From the NCBI RefSeq assembly GCF_004363045.1, contig NZ_SNYJ01000002.1, positions 124,001 through 188,000 of the forward strand: a DNA stretch of 64,000 nucleotides, in the 5' to 3' direction. The notes beneath the pieces were generated by a model. The model did not search any database, was not told where the DNA came from, and saw only the letters and a program-made list of their open reading frames with translations. The stretch is from Aureibacillus halotolerans (lineage in GTDB: Bacteria; Bacillota; Bacilli; Bacillales; DSM-28697). Made by a program: the position numbers and the translations under genes. Positions 44,320-53,089 of this stretch are shown here, piece by piece; positions within the stretch are counted from its first letter, which is position 1, and the number at the start of each line of letters is the position of its first letter.

Positions 44320-44577
44320 ATATAGTACGTAAATAAGACATCCTCCGATAAGAAGGAAACCAGCAAATAAACCAACAAGTTTTGAGTGCTGTTGTAAACG
44401 GATAATCAAAAAATAAAACACGCAACTCGCAATAAAAAAAATGATTTGCGGGAAAAGCGTATGTAATGCGGTGTCTTTCAAAACAATTTCGATAAGAAGA
44501 TAGGACATCCAAGCGACACTATAGAAAATTCCAATACGAGAAAGCACTACAGAAACTGAAGAAGACAAAACCTTCAT
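44317..44577 (-). CDS. Small membrane protein of unknown function
   Basis: 86 residues with three hydrophobic segments (about 8-26, 36-58 and 66-85), likely an integral membrane protein; only short charged loops separate them (LKDTALHT and RLQQHSK). I do not recognise a family. It starts 12 nt after the yjzD stop with AAAAGGATG overlapping its start, so it is probably translated together with yjzD. The shared terminator lies at its 3' end. Confidence 0.65.
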   Translation of the reverse strand: MKVLSSSVSVVLSRIGIFYSVAWMSYLLIEIVLKDTALHTLFPQIIFFIASCVFYFLIIRLQQHSKLVGLFAGFLLIGGCLIYVLY

Positions 44578-44589
44578 CCTTTTCTTGAC

Positions 44590-44778
44590 TTAATGTTCCG
44601 TGTCTGCAACCTCAGAATCGCTTGTAGCTGCACCAATCAATAAAACGAGGACTGACATGAAAACGCCAGCAATCAAGCCATTGGATAACGTATAAGGAAC
44701 TCCTGACATGTTTCCTACTACGAATACGAGCATTTGCGCCAGCAAAAATGACCAAATGATGGACCAAAAGTAATGCAT
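44590..44778 (-). CDS. yjzD: YjzD family (DUF2929) membrane protein
   Basis: 62-residue protein. Two hydrophobic segments (residues 4-22 and 33-52) are separated by NMSGVPYTLSNG; the sequence MHYFWSIIWSFLLAQML and its length match YjzD, which lies next to yjzC in B. subtilis. I use the ATG at 44778, after GAGGTG, instead of a GTG four codons upstream. The C-terminus is polar and acidic. Function unknown; the B. subtilis gene is often listed as conserved but uncharacterised. Confidence 0.8.
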   Translation of the reverse strand: MHYFWSIIWSFLLAQMLVFVVGNMSGVPYTLSNGLIAGVFMSVLVLLIGAATSDSEVADTEH

Positions 44779-44991
44779 CCGAATGTTCACCTCAATACGA
44801 TGTACTGTGCGTTATTTCGTGAAAATGAGATATAACGCATGTTATGAATAGTCTATCATACCCTTTTAAAAAAGGGAACGCTGCACCTACGAAAGGCTTC
44901 AGAATGACAGAAAAAAACGATTTGTAAATGAGTGAACGTGGAATGTATTGAATGACTCTGGCTTGTGACTAAAGAAGACGGAGAGAGGGCC

Positions 44992-45726
44992 ATGTATATC
45001 GATCGCTATTTCTTATTAGAGGATCAATGGAATGTGGTTCATGTGCCAGAGCAACCAAATGGCTATGCCATTCTGTTGATCGGTGACCTTAATCACTACG
45101 TTGAAAAGAATGCGAGTTTTTGGTGCAAGCATCCAGGACGGAATGAGCTTTTGCAGCATTTGCTTAAGCGTGGGTACACTATTTTTTATTCAAATTGCTA
45201 TGGAGCACACTGGGGCAGTCCACAAGCGATACGCTTTCTTCAAAGGTTGATTTTTTATACGATGAAGCAGGAAATTTTGAACCCGCACCTTTATTTGCTG
45301 GCTGAAGGCATGGGTGGACTAGCGGCATTGAAGCTTGCTGCGGAAAGCCATGGCAAGATCAGATCAGTGGCTTTAATTAATCCTTGTATTTCGTTGAGGG
45401 CACACGCTCTTCGTGAAAAAGAAAACCGTCTGTTCTACAAACGACTTCTGAAAGAACTCTCAATCGCTTATGATGTGCTAGAAGTGGATGTTGAAAAGGC
45501 TGTTCTAGATAAACATGGGTTGGAGCATGTCGTCATGAATATACCGTGTCATATTTTTCAAGATGTGTCTCAGCAAAAATACCCGATTCATTTACATGCA
45601 AGACGGTATTATGATGTTTTACGAGCAAAAAATGGTGAAGCTAGCCTTACATTGTATCCAGGTGAAATGAACTGGGACAATACAGACACGCTACAACGTT
45701 TTTTTGACCAATACCAAAATCATTAA
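44992..45726 (+). CDS. yjaU: YjaU-like alpha/beta-hydrolase-fold protein
   Basis: 244 residues. YAILLIGDLNHYVEK near 24-38 and LLAEGMGGLAALKLAAESHG near 102-121 look like an alpha/beta-hydrolase core; the nucleophile elbow reads AEGMGG, so the usual Ser of GxSxG is replaced by Met-containing EGMGG and classical esterase activity is doubtful. A VALINPCISLR strand follows. The ATG at 44992 is right after GGAGAGAGGG. Gene order with yjaV and med is as in B. subtilis. Function unknown. Confidence 0.72.
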   Translation: MYIDRYFLLEDQWNVVHVPEQPNGYAILLIGDLNHYVEKNASFWCKHPGRNELLQHLLKRGYTIFYSNCYGAHWGSPQAIRFLQRLIFYTMKQEILNPHLYLLAEGMGGLAALKLAAESHGKIRSVALINPCISLRAHALREKENRLFYKRLLKELSIAYDVLEVDVEKAVLDKHGLEHVVMNIPCHIFQDVSQQKYPIHLHARRYYDVLRAKNGEASLTLYPGEMNWDNTDTLQRFFDQYQNH

Positions 45727-45745
45727 TAAAAACGGGGGAATCGAT

Positions 45746-46435
45746 TTGGCGACGATTATGTTGAGGGGTGCAGCGAGTTGGATAGGCTTTGTGCTTCTTC
45801 AGCAGTTAAGCTTAAGAGGAGATACGGTCATTACGGACGCGCTCTCGGGAGAAAAACAGGATTGGGTTGGTAGAAATGCGAACATTCAGATGATCAATGA
45901 GAATGAATGGGACTCACGACAATTAGCTGCCAAAGCAACGCTTCTGTTTTATTGTACAGACGATCGTAAGTTGCTTGATTTAGCATTTAGTAAAGCGGCA
46001 AATAAACAGATGCAAGTGATAGGAATATTGCATGAAAAGGAGTGGGTTCCTGACCTTGAAGAATATGCTTCACAATGGATTTGTCATCCGGATTTATATG
46101 GTCCTTGGCAGCCAGAAACACATCCTTTAAGTAAGCCCTTTTTGACAAAGAACAATTCTGAGGAAATACCTTATGCGCCTAGAACGTCGTCGATTATGTA
46201 CATTAATGATGCCGTTCAATGGATTGTAGATCATGAAGAACGAGAGAGTCACATACAGCTTGTAAATCAACACAATCAGACTTGGAAAGAAAGCCTTCAT
46301 TGTTCATTCATACAAGCAGAAGACACAAGGTTGGATGGATTTAAGAAAGTACAATTGCAGTCTCAAACGACACTAACAGAAGGCATTGAGGCGACAGAAA
46401 AATGGCTTCAATGGATAGCTAATCAAAGAAAGTAA
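45746..46435 (+). CDS. yjaV: YjaV-like NAD-binding-type protein
   Basis: About 229 residues from a TTG at 45746 that is 6 nt after GGGGGA; an alternative TTG 14 codons upstream lies inside yjaU. The N-terminus MLRGAASWIGFVLLQQLSLR resembles a degenerate Rossmann nucleotide motif (G-A-A-x-x-I-G), followed by strand-like LLFYCTDDRKLLDLAF and VIGILHEKEWVPDL. It looks like an epimerase-type fold that has lost some motifs. The name rests mainly on synteny between yjaU and med. Exact start uncertain. Confidence 0.68.
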   Translation: MATIMLRGAASWIGFVLLQQLSLRGDTVITDALSGEKQDWVGRNANIQMINENEWDSRQLAAKATLLFYCTDDRKLLDLAFSKAANKQMQVIGILHEKEWVPDLEEYASQWICHPDLYGPWQPETHPLSKPFLTKNNSEEIPYAPRTSSIMYINDAVQWIVDHEERESHIQLVNQHNQTWKESLHCSFIQAEDTRLDGFKKVQLQSQTTLTEGIEATEKWLQWIANQRK

Positions 46436-46534
46436 ATACAACATTTCTCGACAATTTCCCCAATTCTTTTTACATTTCGTAAAGATCACAGTAAAATGTA
46501 ACGTAAGGAAGACTGAAGATAGGAGAGTGAGTTT

Positions 46535-47485
46535 ATGCGATTCGCTCTTGCGATTGTTGCAGCCTGCTTGATCATCATACTTACGGGGTGTCAGACCTCG
46601 ATGCAATCTTCTCTAAAAATAGGGTTACTTGTCCCCGGAACGATTACTGATCAAACCTGGGGAAACCAAGGCTATCAAGCGCTAATGCATTTACACGCAG
46701 ACGAAAACGCAGAAGTATTTTATAAAGAGGGAATGTCTGAGAAAGAAGACGTCCTTAAGGCGTTAAAGGAATTTAAGCAAGAAGGGGTTTCTCTTGTTTT
46801 TGCACACGGAAGCGAGTACCATTCATTGCTTCAAGATACATATCAAACGTTTCCATCTATGCATTTTGTCACTTTTAATGGGTTTTCTGATGCTGAAAAT
46901 GTCACAAACATTCAATTTAATTCTCATGCCATGGGGTTTTTTGCTGGCATGGTGGCAGCGGGGACATCAGAGACAAATAAAATCGGCGTTATTGCAGCCT
47001 ATGACTGGCAGCCGGAAGTGAATGGCTTTTATGAAGGGGCTATCCTCCAAAATGAAATGGCCAACGTATTAGTTCGTTTTACGTATGATTGGGACGACAC
47101 AACAAAGGCATTGACTATTTTGGATCGCATGATTGACGAAGGTGTAGATGTCGTTTACCCAGCTGGTGATTCATTTAGCGTACCGGTGATTGATCAAGTC
47201 AAAGAACAAAACCGTTACGCGATTGGGTACATCTCTGATCAAAGTGATTTAGGTGAAAGAACCGTTTTAACGAGCACGGAACAAAATTTGAAAAACGTGT
47301 ACACGATGACTGTTCACATGTATAAAGAAGAGACGTTAGAAGCAGGAACGATTTCAGTTGGATTTGGAGAGGGCGCCATTGAGATGGGCCCATTTAGCCC
47401 AGAGGTACCCGACAGCTTGAAAGAAAAAGTACAAGCTGCCATTGTAAAATATAAGGACACTGGGGTATTGCCGAAAGATAAATAA
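46535..47485 (+). CDS. med: Med-like BMP-family lipoprotein
   Basis: 316-residue lipoprotein with lipobox ILTGC (Cys about 19) and a BMP-family substrate-binding fold: KIGLLVPGTITDQTWGNQGY near 29-48, FAHGSEYHSLLQD near 87-100, AMGFFAGMVAAGTSETNKIG near 131-150 and VVYPAGDSFSVPV near 205. In B. subtilis, Med in this position raises ComK-dependent competence. The ligand may be a nucleoside as in other BMP proteins. The expected small partner comZ was not found downstream; repeats occupy that place. Confidence 0.85.
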   Translation: MRFALAIVAACLIIILTGCQTSMQSSLKIGLLVPGTITDQTWGNQGYQALMHLHADENAEVFYKEGMSEKEDVLKALKEFKQEGVSLVFAHGSEYHSLLQDTYQTFPSMHFVTFNGFSDAENVTNIQFNSHAMGFFAGMVAAGTSETNKIGVIAAYDWQPEVNGFYEGAILQNEMANVLVRFTYDWDDTTKALTILDRMIDEGVDVVYPAGDSFSVPVIDQVKEQNRYAIGYISDQSDLGERTVLTSTEQNLKNVYTMTVHMYKEETLEAGTISVGFGEGAIEMGPFSPEVPDSLKEKVQAAIVKYKDTGVLPKDK

Positions 47486-47499
47486 GGCGAGAGCTTCCG

Positions 47500-47771
47500 A
47501 AGCGAACAAATGTTTATTTCGGTTGTGTTAACCGCTTCACTCCTAGCGCAAAGCCGAGTAAGGCGCGGAGTTGCCACACGGCAATGAGCACCGGACAAGG
47601 CGAAGCAACGAAGAAAGCGAGCGGTTCTCATCCAAGAAAGTACAGGCGGAATGAAACCACTTGTCTTATCAAAGCGCAAAGCCGAGTGAGGCGCGGAGTT
47701 GCCACACGGCAAGAGCACCGAACAAGGCGAAGCAACAAAGAAAGCGAGCGGTTTTCATCCGCCTGAGAGGG
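47500..47771 (+). repeat. R2 repeat, two tandem units
   Basis: Two units, about 47545-47640 and 47670-47765, each with AAAGCCGAGT(A/G)AGGCGCGGAG, TTGCCACACGGCAA, GGCGAAGCAAC and GAAAGCGAGCGG, separated by a linker GAATGAAACCACTTGTCTTA. They end in TCATCC(A/G)CC. The near-identity of the two suggests recent duplication. No gene is seen in this interval. Confidence 0.8.
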
Positions 47772-48035
47772 TTATTTTTTAAACAGTGATAGCAAAGGCG
47801 AAATCTGTTTTACTACAGGACCAATTTGGTTCACCGTTTTCATGACCTGATCCATTTGGTTCAAATAATCTCCCATGTTTTTTTTAGGCGGCTCCTGTTG
47901 TGGGTAGGAATTTGGCTGGGGTGGTTGTTGATAATGATTAGGTGGTCTCCAATGTTGAGGTCTTTGTTGGCCATACCAGTATTGATTCGGATTTTGGCTC
48001 TGCCAAGGTGGCGTGCGCCGGTCATTTCGTCGCAT
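47772..48035 (-). CDS. YppG-like spore coat-type protein
   Basis: 87 residues. The first half is rich in Gln, Pro, Asn, Tyr and Trp (for example PQHWRPPNHYQQPPQPNSYP), and the C-terminal half (DYLNQMDQVMKTVNQIGPVV then KQISPLLSLFKK) is an amphipathic helix resembling the end of YppG. YppG-type proteins are associated with the coat. The start lies 30 nt or more from the fabHA promoter region and faces away from it. Assignment by composition and the C-terminal helix. Confidence 0.7.
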   Translation of the reverse strand: MRRNDRRTPPWQSQNPNQYWYGQQRPQHWRPPNHYQQPPQPNSYPQQEPPKKNMGDYLNQMDQVMKTVNQIGPVVKQISPLLSLFKK

Positions 48036-48157
48036 GATATCGTATCCTTTCTTTTAGTAAAAATACCAGAGCAAAACAACACTTATCTTTAGTAGTAAGG
48101 TATGCGAATGGATTTAGGAAGTCACGGCAGTTGCCTGTAGAAAATGGTGAAGAAGAG

Positions 48158-48203
48158 TGGACAAATCGGACAATGTACTCTATGATTAGGACCAGCTACT
48201 AAT
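48158..48203 (+). promoter_or_regulatory. fabHA promoter with overlapping FapR operator
   Basis: TGGACA (48158-48163) and TATGAT (48181-48186) with 17-nt spacing form the promoter. ATTAGGACCAGCTACTAAT (48185-48203) matches the FapR box pattern (TTAGxACC ... TACTAA) and overlaps the -10 end. FapR would repress fabHA-fabF until malonyl-CoA releases it. The match is in the same place as in other Bacillus fab genes. Confidence 0.8.
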
Positions 48204-48253
48204 TACAGATAATGATATGGTTCCATTTTGGTTGAGGAAGGAAGGAGACGGAA

Positions 48254-49189
48254 ATGAATACTGGTATTTTAGGTATTGGAAAATATTTACCAGAACGTGT
48301 GTTAACAAATAGTGACCTTGAGAAGATCGTTGAAACGTCTGATGAATGGATCGTGTCAAGAACGGGGATTAAAGAAAGACGTATTGCTTCCGAAGAGGAA
48401 ACCACAGCCCAAATGGGTGCCAATGCGGCATTGAAAGCCCTTTCTGAAGCCAATTTATCTGCTGATGATATTGATATGATTCTCGTGGCAACGGTCACAC
48501 CAGACCGTAATTTTCCATCTTGCGCATGCGACATTCAAGAAATTATTGGTGCCAAGCGTGCTGTGTGTATGGACATTAGTGCAGCCTGTTCCGGCTTTAT
48601 GTATGGGATGGTCACGGCACAGCAGTTCATTTCTAATGGTGTATATAAACATATTCTCCTCGTAGGTTCAGAAAAACTCTCGCGCATTACCGATTGGACG
48701 GATCGAAACACTTGTGTCCTTTTTGGTGACGGTGCTGGCGCTGCTGTTCTTGGAGAGGTTCCTGAAGATCGCGGCATTTTATCGTTTGAGCTTGGCTCAG
48801 ATGGGTCAGGAGGCAAGCATCTTTACGAGGATAATGATAAAATCTTTATGAATGGTCGTGAAGTATTTAAATTTGCCGTTCGTCAAATGGGAGAATCAGC
48901 GTTATCAGCAATTGAAAAAGCTGGTTTACAAAAAGAAGATGTGGGCTTTCTTATTCCGCATCAAGCAAACATACGCATCATGGAAGCGTCTAGAGAGCGT
49001 CTTGAACTTCCACTAGAAAAAATGGCAACCACTGTGAGTAAATACGGGAATACCTCATCCTCCTCGATTCCAATTGCGCTTGCAGAGGAATGGGAGAATG
49101 GAAATATCCAGGATGGTGATGTCCTCGTATTAGTGGGATTTGGCGGAGGATTAACGTGGGGATCTGTCGCATTAAAATGGGGAAAATAA
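48254..49189 (+). CDS. fabHA: 3-oxoacyl-ACP synthase III FabHA
   Basis: 311-residue KAS III. The catalytic triad is visible: Cys in [12 protein letters not shown] near 112, His in [12 protein letters not shown] near 238 and Asn in [11 protein letters not shown] near 268. It condenses acyl-CoA primers with malonyl-ACP to begin fatty acid synthesis; Bacillus FabH enzymes accept branched primers. The ATG follows GGAAGGAG. fabF is 70 nt downstream under the same FapR-controlled promoter. Called FabHA by position next to fabF. Confidence 0.93.
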   Translation: MNTGILGIGKYLPERVLTNSDLEKIVETSDEWIVSRTGIKERRIASEEETTAQMGANAALKALSEANLSADDIDMILVATVTPDRNFPSCACDIQEIIGAKRAVCMDISAACSGFMYGMVTAQQFISNGVYKHILLVGSEKLSRITDWTDRNTCVLFGDGAGAAVLGEVPEDRGILSFELGSDGSGGKHLYEDNDKIFMNGREVFKFAVRQMGESALSAIEKAGLQKEDVGFLIPHQANIRIMEASRERLELPLEKMATTVSKYGNTSSSSIPIALAEEWENGNIQDGDVLVLVGFGGGLTWGSVALKWGK

Positions 49190-49259
49190 CGTAAATAGAT
49201 AAAGCGAGCATATGTGATCCGCTTTTCTAACCTTTTACATTGCAAAGGGGATAATAATC

Positions 49260-50501
49260 ATGGAAAAAAAGCGAGTCGTTGTAACTGGCATGGGGGCACT
49301 TACGCCTCTCGGAAACAATGTGAAAGATACGTGGGAAGGTGTTGTGAAGGGCGAGTCAGGTATTGGCCTATCAACACGAGTCGACGCTGAACAATTTGCT
49401 GCGAAAGTCGCAGGAGAACTTAAAGACTTTGATTTGTCAGCGTATATGGATGCAAAAGAAGCACGTCGAATGGATCGTTTTACGCAATATGCTGTTGCCG
49501 CAGCAAAAATGGCTGTAGACGATGCGAATTTGACAATCGATGAATCTAACGCCGAACGTGTCGGTGTTTGGATTGGCTCAGGAATCGGCGGAATTGAAAC
49601 CTTCGAGCAACAGTACGATTTGTTTAAGACGCGAGGTCCTAGACGCGTAAGTCCTTTTTTCATTCCGATGCTGATTCCGGATATGGGTGCTGGGCAAGTA
49701 TCGATTATGTTAGGAGCCAAAGGCATTAATTCTTGTTCTGTGACGGCATGTGCGACTGGCGCAAATTCTATTGGGGATGCTATGAAAGTCATTGCTCGTG
49801 GTGATGCAGACGTTATGATCACTGGTGGTGCAGAAGCGCCATTAACGAATATGGCGTTCGCTGGATTTACTGCGAACAAAGCACTTTCATCCAATCCTGA
49901 TCCAGAAACGGCATGCCGCCCATTTGATGCCGAGCGTGATGGCTTTGTGATGGGAGAAGGAGCAGGTATTCTTGTGCTTGAGTCACTTGAATCTGCCCAA
50001 AAACGAAACGCCCGAATTTACGCTGAAATTACGGGGTATGGGGCAACAGGGGATGCATACCACATTACCGCTCCTGCCCCTGGTGGAGAAGGCGCCGCGC
50101 GTGCGATGAGGCAAGCTTTGCAGGATGCAGGGCTTTCACCAGAAGAGGTTGATTATATTAATGCACACGGTACGAGCACAGGATTAAATGATAAATTTGA
50201 AAGCAACGCGATTAAGGAAGTATTCGGTGATTATGCGTACAAACTTCCAGTGTCCTCTACGAAATCAATGACAGGACATTTGCTCGGCGCAGCTGGTGGG
50301 ATAGAATCTATATTTGCTATAAAGGCAATTACAGATTCGATTGTGCCTCCTACAATACACTACGAAAACAAAGATCCTGAATGCGATCTTGACTATGTAC
50401 CAAACATTGCAAGAGCGCAATCGGTTCAATCGGTTGTTAGCAATTCGTTTGGCTTTGGCGGACATAATGTCGCCCTCGTCTTCCAAGCCTTCGTTTCTTA
50501 A
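49260..50501 (+). CDS. fabF: 3-oxoacyl-ACP synthase II FabF
   Basis: 413-residue KAS II. Cys in [15 protein letters not shown] near 163 and two His in [11 protein letters not shown] and [13 protein letters not shown] form the C-H-H site; [15 protein letters not shown] and [12 protein letters not shown] at the end are family signatures. It elongates acyl-ACP and is the target of cerulenin-type inhibitors. The start follows AAAGGGG. A terminator 10 nt after its stop ends the operon. Confidence 0.95.
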   Translation: MEKKRVVVTGMGALTPLGNNVKDTWEGVVKGESGIGLSTRVDAEQFAAKVAGELKDFDLSAYMDAKEARRMDRFTQYAVAAAKMAVDDANLTIDESNAERVGVWIGSGIGGIETFEQQYDLFKTRGPRRVSPFFIPMLIPDMGAGQVSIMLGAKGINSCSVTACATGANSIGDAMKVIARGDADVMITGGAEAPLTNMAFAGFTANKALSSNPDPETACRPFDAERDGFVMGEGAGILVLESLESAQKRNARIYAEITGYGATGDAYHITAPAPGGEGAARAMRQALQDAGLSPEEVDYINAHGTSTGLNDKFESNAIKEVFGDYAYKLPVSSTKSMTGHLLGAAGGIESIFAIKAITDSIVPPTIHYENKDPECDLDYVPNIARAQSVQSVVSNSFGFGGHNVALVFQAFVS

Positions 50502-50511
50502 TCGTTTTATA

Positions 50512-50554
50512 AACAACGGCAGCGACCTAATACAGGGGCTGCCGTTGTTTTTTT
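50512..50554 (+). terminator. Terminator after fabF
   Basis: AACAACGGCAGC ... GCTGCCGTTGTT with a T run directly after; 12-bp stem. Confidence 0.9.
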
Positions 50555-50697
50555 GCGCAAATCATTTAACGTTTGCTACGGAGTTTAGTTTAGCGCGAGT
50601 CTCACTTTCCTAAGATGAAATGATGTTACGTATTTAAACACTGCTATGGCTTTTAGCACGTTGTTTGAAGTTAAAACGCCTCACTAGCCTTTCAAAC

Positions 50698-50730
50698 AAA
50701 AAAAGCCCCCAGAATCGTTCTTGGGGGCGT
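50698..50730 (-). terminator. Terminator of the LCP gene
   Basis: GCCCCC ... GGGGGC stem with additional AAGAAC/ GATTCT contacts; the plus-strand A run to its left is a U run on the minus strand. 10 nt after the LCP stop. Confidence 0.8.
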
Positions 50731-50739
50731 TAAGAATGC

Positions 50740-51771
50740 TTATTGCGCAGCTTGCTCACTGCTTATGTCAGTTGTCGTTTGTTGCTCTTCTTGTTCCACA
50801 TAGTCCGAGCTAAAGAAATGTTGCACGGTTTGTCGGTTCTGTTGCTCATCCATTTCAAGAACAGCGCCGATTCCGGGATGGCGTTCATTCCAATAAGAGT
50901 TTTCAACTGGGATCTGTAATGTTTGGATATCTTCAACAGGATTTTGTAAGAATTCTTTGACGTAGCCGAAGATGTCCCCTTGATTCATATTGGTTTTCGT
51001 GTACCCTTCAATTGTCCCAATGAGTTCTGGGAGTTTCAACAATCCATTTACCGAAAGTAGTTCATCCTTTACGGCTTGAATCACTTGCTGCTGACGTCTG
51101 ACACGCCCGAAGTCGCCTTCTGAGTCATGACGGAAGCGTGCATAATGGAGAAGCTGCTCTCCATTTAACGTTTGCATCCCAGGCTGCAGATCGATATAGA
51201 GTCCTCCAGCGTTGTCGACATAGTGCATTCGTTTTTCGACATCAATTTCAATGCCGTTCTTTGCCAAGGAGTCGACGACGTCAGTAAATCCATTGAAATT
51301 GACAATGCTGTAATAGCCGACATCAATGCCGAAATTTTGCTGAATCGTTTGTCTCAGCAATTCAATTCCTCCAAAGACATACGCTGCATTGATTTTATTA
51401 TATCCGTGCCCAGGAATATTCACGTAGGTGTCACGCATTATGGAAGCCAACTTTGCTGTGCCATTCTCTGGATCATACTGGGCGACCATAATCGTGTCTG
51501 TGCGAGAGGATTCCGCCTCTGCCGTATCAATCCCAAGCAGAAGAACATTAATCTTTTCATCTGGCGACTCAACGCCTTTAAAATCATCACTTTTGTCCTC
51601 GATTTCCTCAGACCAGTCGGGATTTTGTGCTTGGCTCTTGTTTTTTGCTTGTATATATTGATTCGACACGTATGCAATACAAATACAGAATAAAGTTAGA
51701 AAGATAAAGACCCCTAAATATACTTTTTTGCGCTTTTTCTTCTTCTTACGGATAATCCTTGTTTCCGCCAT
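50740..51771 (-). CDS. LytR-CpsA-Psr (LCP) family glycopolymer ligase
   Basis: 343-residue type II membrane protein. A very basic start (RKKKKKRKK) is followed by one hydrophobic anchor (residues 18-38) and an extracellular LCP domain: INVLLLGIDTAEAESSRTDT near 74-93, ASIMRDTYVNIPGHGYNKIN near 108-127 and HYARFRHDSEGDFGRVRRQQ near 205-224, carrying the conserved Arg and Asp residues. LCP enzymes attach teichoic acids or related polymers to peptidoglycan. A Gln/Glu/Thr-rich tail ends the protein. It is not in the B. subtilis neighbourhood, so it is an insertion between fabF and yjaZ. Confidence 0.87.
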   Translation of the reverse strand: MAETRIIRKKKKKRKKVYLGVFIFLTLFCICIAYVSNQYIQAKNKSQAQNPDWSEEIEDKSDDFKGVESPDEKINVLLLGIDTAEAESSRTDTIMVAQYDPENGTAKLASIMRDTYVNIPGHGYNKINAAYVFGGIELLRQTIQQNFGIDVGYYSIVNFNGFTDVVDSLAKNGIEIDVEKRMHYVDNAGGLYIDLQPGMQTLNGEQLLHYARFRHDSEGDFGRVRRQQQVIQAVKDELLSVNGLLKLPELIGTIEGYTKTNMNQGDIFGYVKEFLQNPVEDIQTLQIPVENSYWNERHPGIGAVLEMDEQQNRQTVQHFFSSDYVEQEEQQTTTDISSEQAAQ

Positions 51772-51926
51772 TACATCTCACCTTCTCATTAAAGTACAAC
51801 AGTTTAAAGCTTTCTTGTCTCACAATTTTGGATCGAATAAAAAACATACAACAGAAATAGTGTATATTGTTGCTTATAACTCTGCAACCATAAAATTCGT
51901 GTCGCCTTGTAGAAAGGAGTCTGTCG

Positions 51927-52709
51927 ATGGGGGTCATTTCTTCATTTCCTTGGTTGGAGGGAGTAGCAAAAAACACCAGCGCTCGACAAATTTCAACTTT
52001 GCTCGGTCATGAAAACGGGGGTATTTCGATAAATGATTTATATGCTGCCGGTTTACGTCCGCTTGATCAGATCTCGGAATCCTTTCTTACAAGCTGGATA
52101 GAAAAAGATCATGAAGCTTTTGTGAACATTTATTTTCAAGAGCTCTGTCTTCGCTGGGGTCAACAGGATTGTCCCCTATATGTTTTGCCTACGGATGAGA
52201 ATAACGCAAGGCTACAAACACTTTTTCATGGAGGAACTGGACAATTTTATCCTTCTTGTCAGGCACTTTTTTTATTCTTGCCCACATCGATTTCAAAACA
52301 ACACGTAAAGGCATTAATCGTACATGAATATCATCACTTTTGTCGATGGCATTATCAAACCTGTATAGAAGATACAGAAGCGCTGATTTGTTTGGAAAGA
52401 ATGATGATGGAGGGTCTTGCAGAAGAAGCGGTACATCGAGAGGTAACAAATTATAAAGGTGCTCCATGGGCAAAGAATTTTATTAGAATCAATGCAGAAG
52501 AGATGCTAAGTCGTCTCACGCCATGGATTGGAAAACAAGCACACAGCATTCAGTGTGAGCAACTCATGTATGGCTCAAAACGAAATGGCCCCTATTTTGG
52601 CTATAACGCAGGTAGAATCATGGTGGAGACGTATTATCAAGTACACGAATGGAATGTGCAGCAGAGCTTCAAAATACAAGCAAAAACGATTTTTGATTGG
52701 TTTAAGTAA
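51927..52709 (+). CDS. yjaZ: YjaZ-like DUF2268 putative Zn-dependent protein
   Basis: 260 residues. LIVHEYHHFCRWHY near 130-143 carries an HExHH zinc-binding motif and MMMEGLAEEAVHRE near 156-169 provides a downstream Glu, the layout of DUF2268 metallopeptidase-like proteins. No signal peptide, so it is cytoplasmic. The C-terminus ends PYFGYNAGRIMVETYYQVHE, typical of the family. The ATG is 8 nt after AAAGGAG. Position before the app operon matches B. subtilis yjaZ. Proteolysis is inferred from the motif only. Confidence 0.83.
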   Translation: MGVISSFPWLEGVAKNTSARQISTLLGHENGGISINDLYAAGLRPLDQISESFLTSWIEKDHEAFVNIYFQELCLRWGQQDCPLYVLPTDENNARLQTLFHGGTGQFYPSCQALFLFLPTSISKQHVKALIVHEYHHFCRWHYQTCIEDTEALICLERMMMEGLAEEAVHREVTNYKGAPWAKNFIRINAEEMLSRLTPWIGKQAHSIQCEQLMYGSKRNGPYFGYNAGRIMVETYYQVHEWNVQQSFKIQAKTIFDWFK

Positions 52710-52779
52710 ATCGAATTGCGCACCTTACATTTTGTAGGCACACTTAAATATAACTGTATAACCCTGAAATCCATTGTTG

Positions 52780-53038
52780 GGTTGCTTTTTATACAAGCTG
52801 CCATACGGCTCGCTTTCACCCTAAAGGGTACAAGTGCATCATCGACTCAAAAAGACTTCGTCGTGATTTCTTTGCCGCCCGGCTTCTGCTGCGCCTCCTC
52901 GATCGCTTGCGCGCTCTGTGGGGTCTCGCTTAGCTCGCTTTTACACCCTACGGGTACAAGTGCAACATCGATTCGAAAGGACCTCATCGTGTTTTCTTTG
53001 CCGCTGGAGTCTCGCTAGTGACTGCTTTTAATTATGCA
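52780..53038 (-). repeat. R1 repeat with duplicated core
   Basis: Reading on the plus strand: TTTTTATACAAGCTGCCATACG, then a first reversed core (ACCCTAAAGGGTACAAGTGC to GATTTCTTTGCCGCC), a G+C-rich stretch (CTGCTGCGCCTCCTCGATCG), a second reversed core (ACCCTACGGGTACAAGTGCA to TGTTTTCTTTGCCGC) and the end module (TGGAGTCTCGCTAG). Two cores about 125 bp apart in the same copy point to internal duplication. Confidence 0.8.
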
Positions 53039-53089
53039 CTCTTTTTTATGTTTGATCACAATTAAAAAGACTCTTTTAGTAATTAAGGC

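Noticed and set aside
47500-47771. Possible CRISPR array
   Set aside because: Only two units, each over 90 bp, and the linker is conserved too; there are no unique spacers and no cas genes.
49235-49894. 219-codon minus-strand frame
   Set aside because: It is the antisense shadow of fabF, with no start signal and a composition explained by fabF codons.
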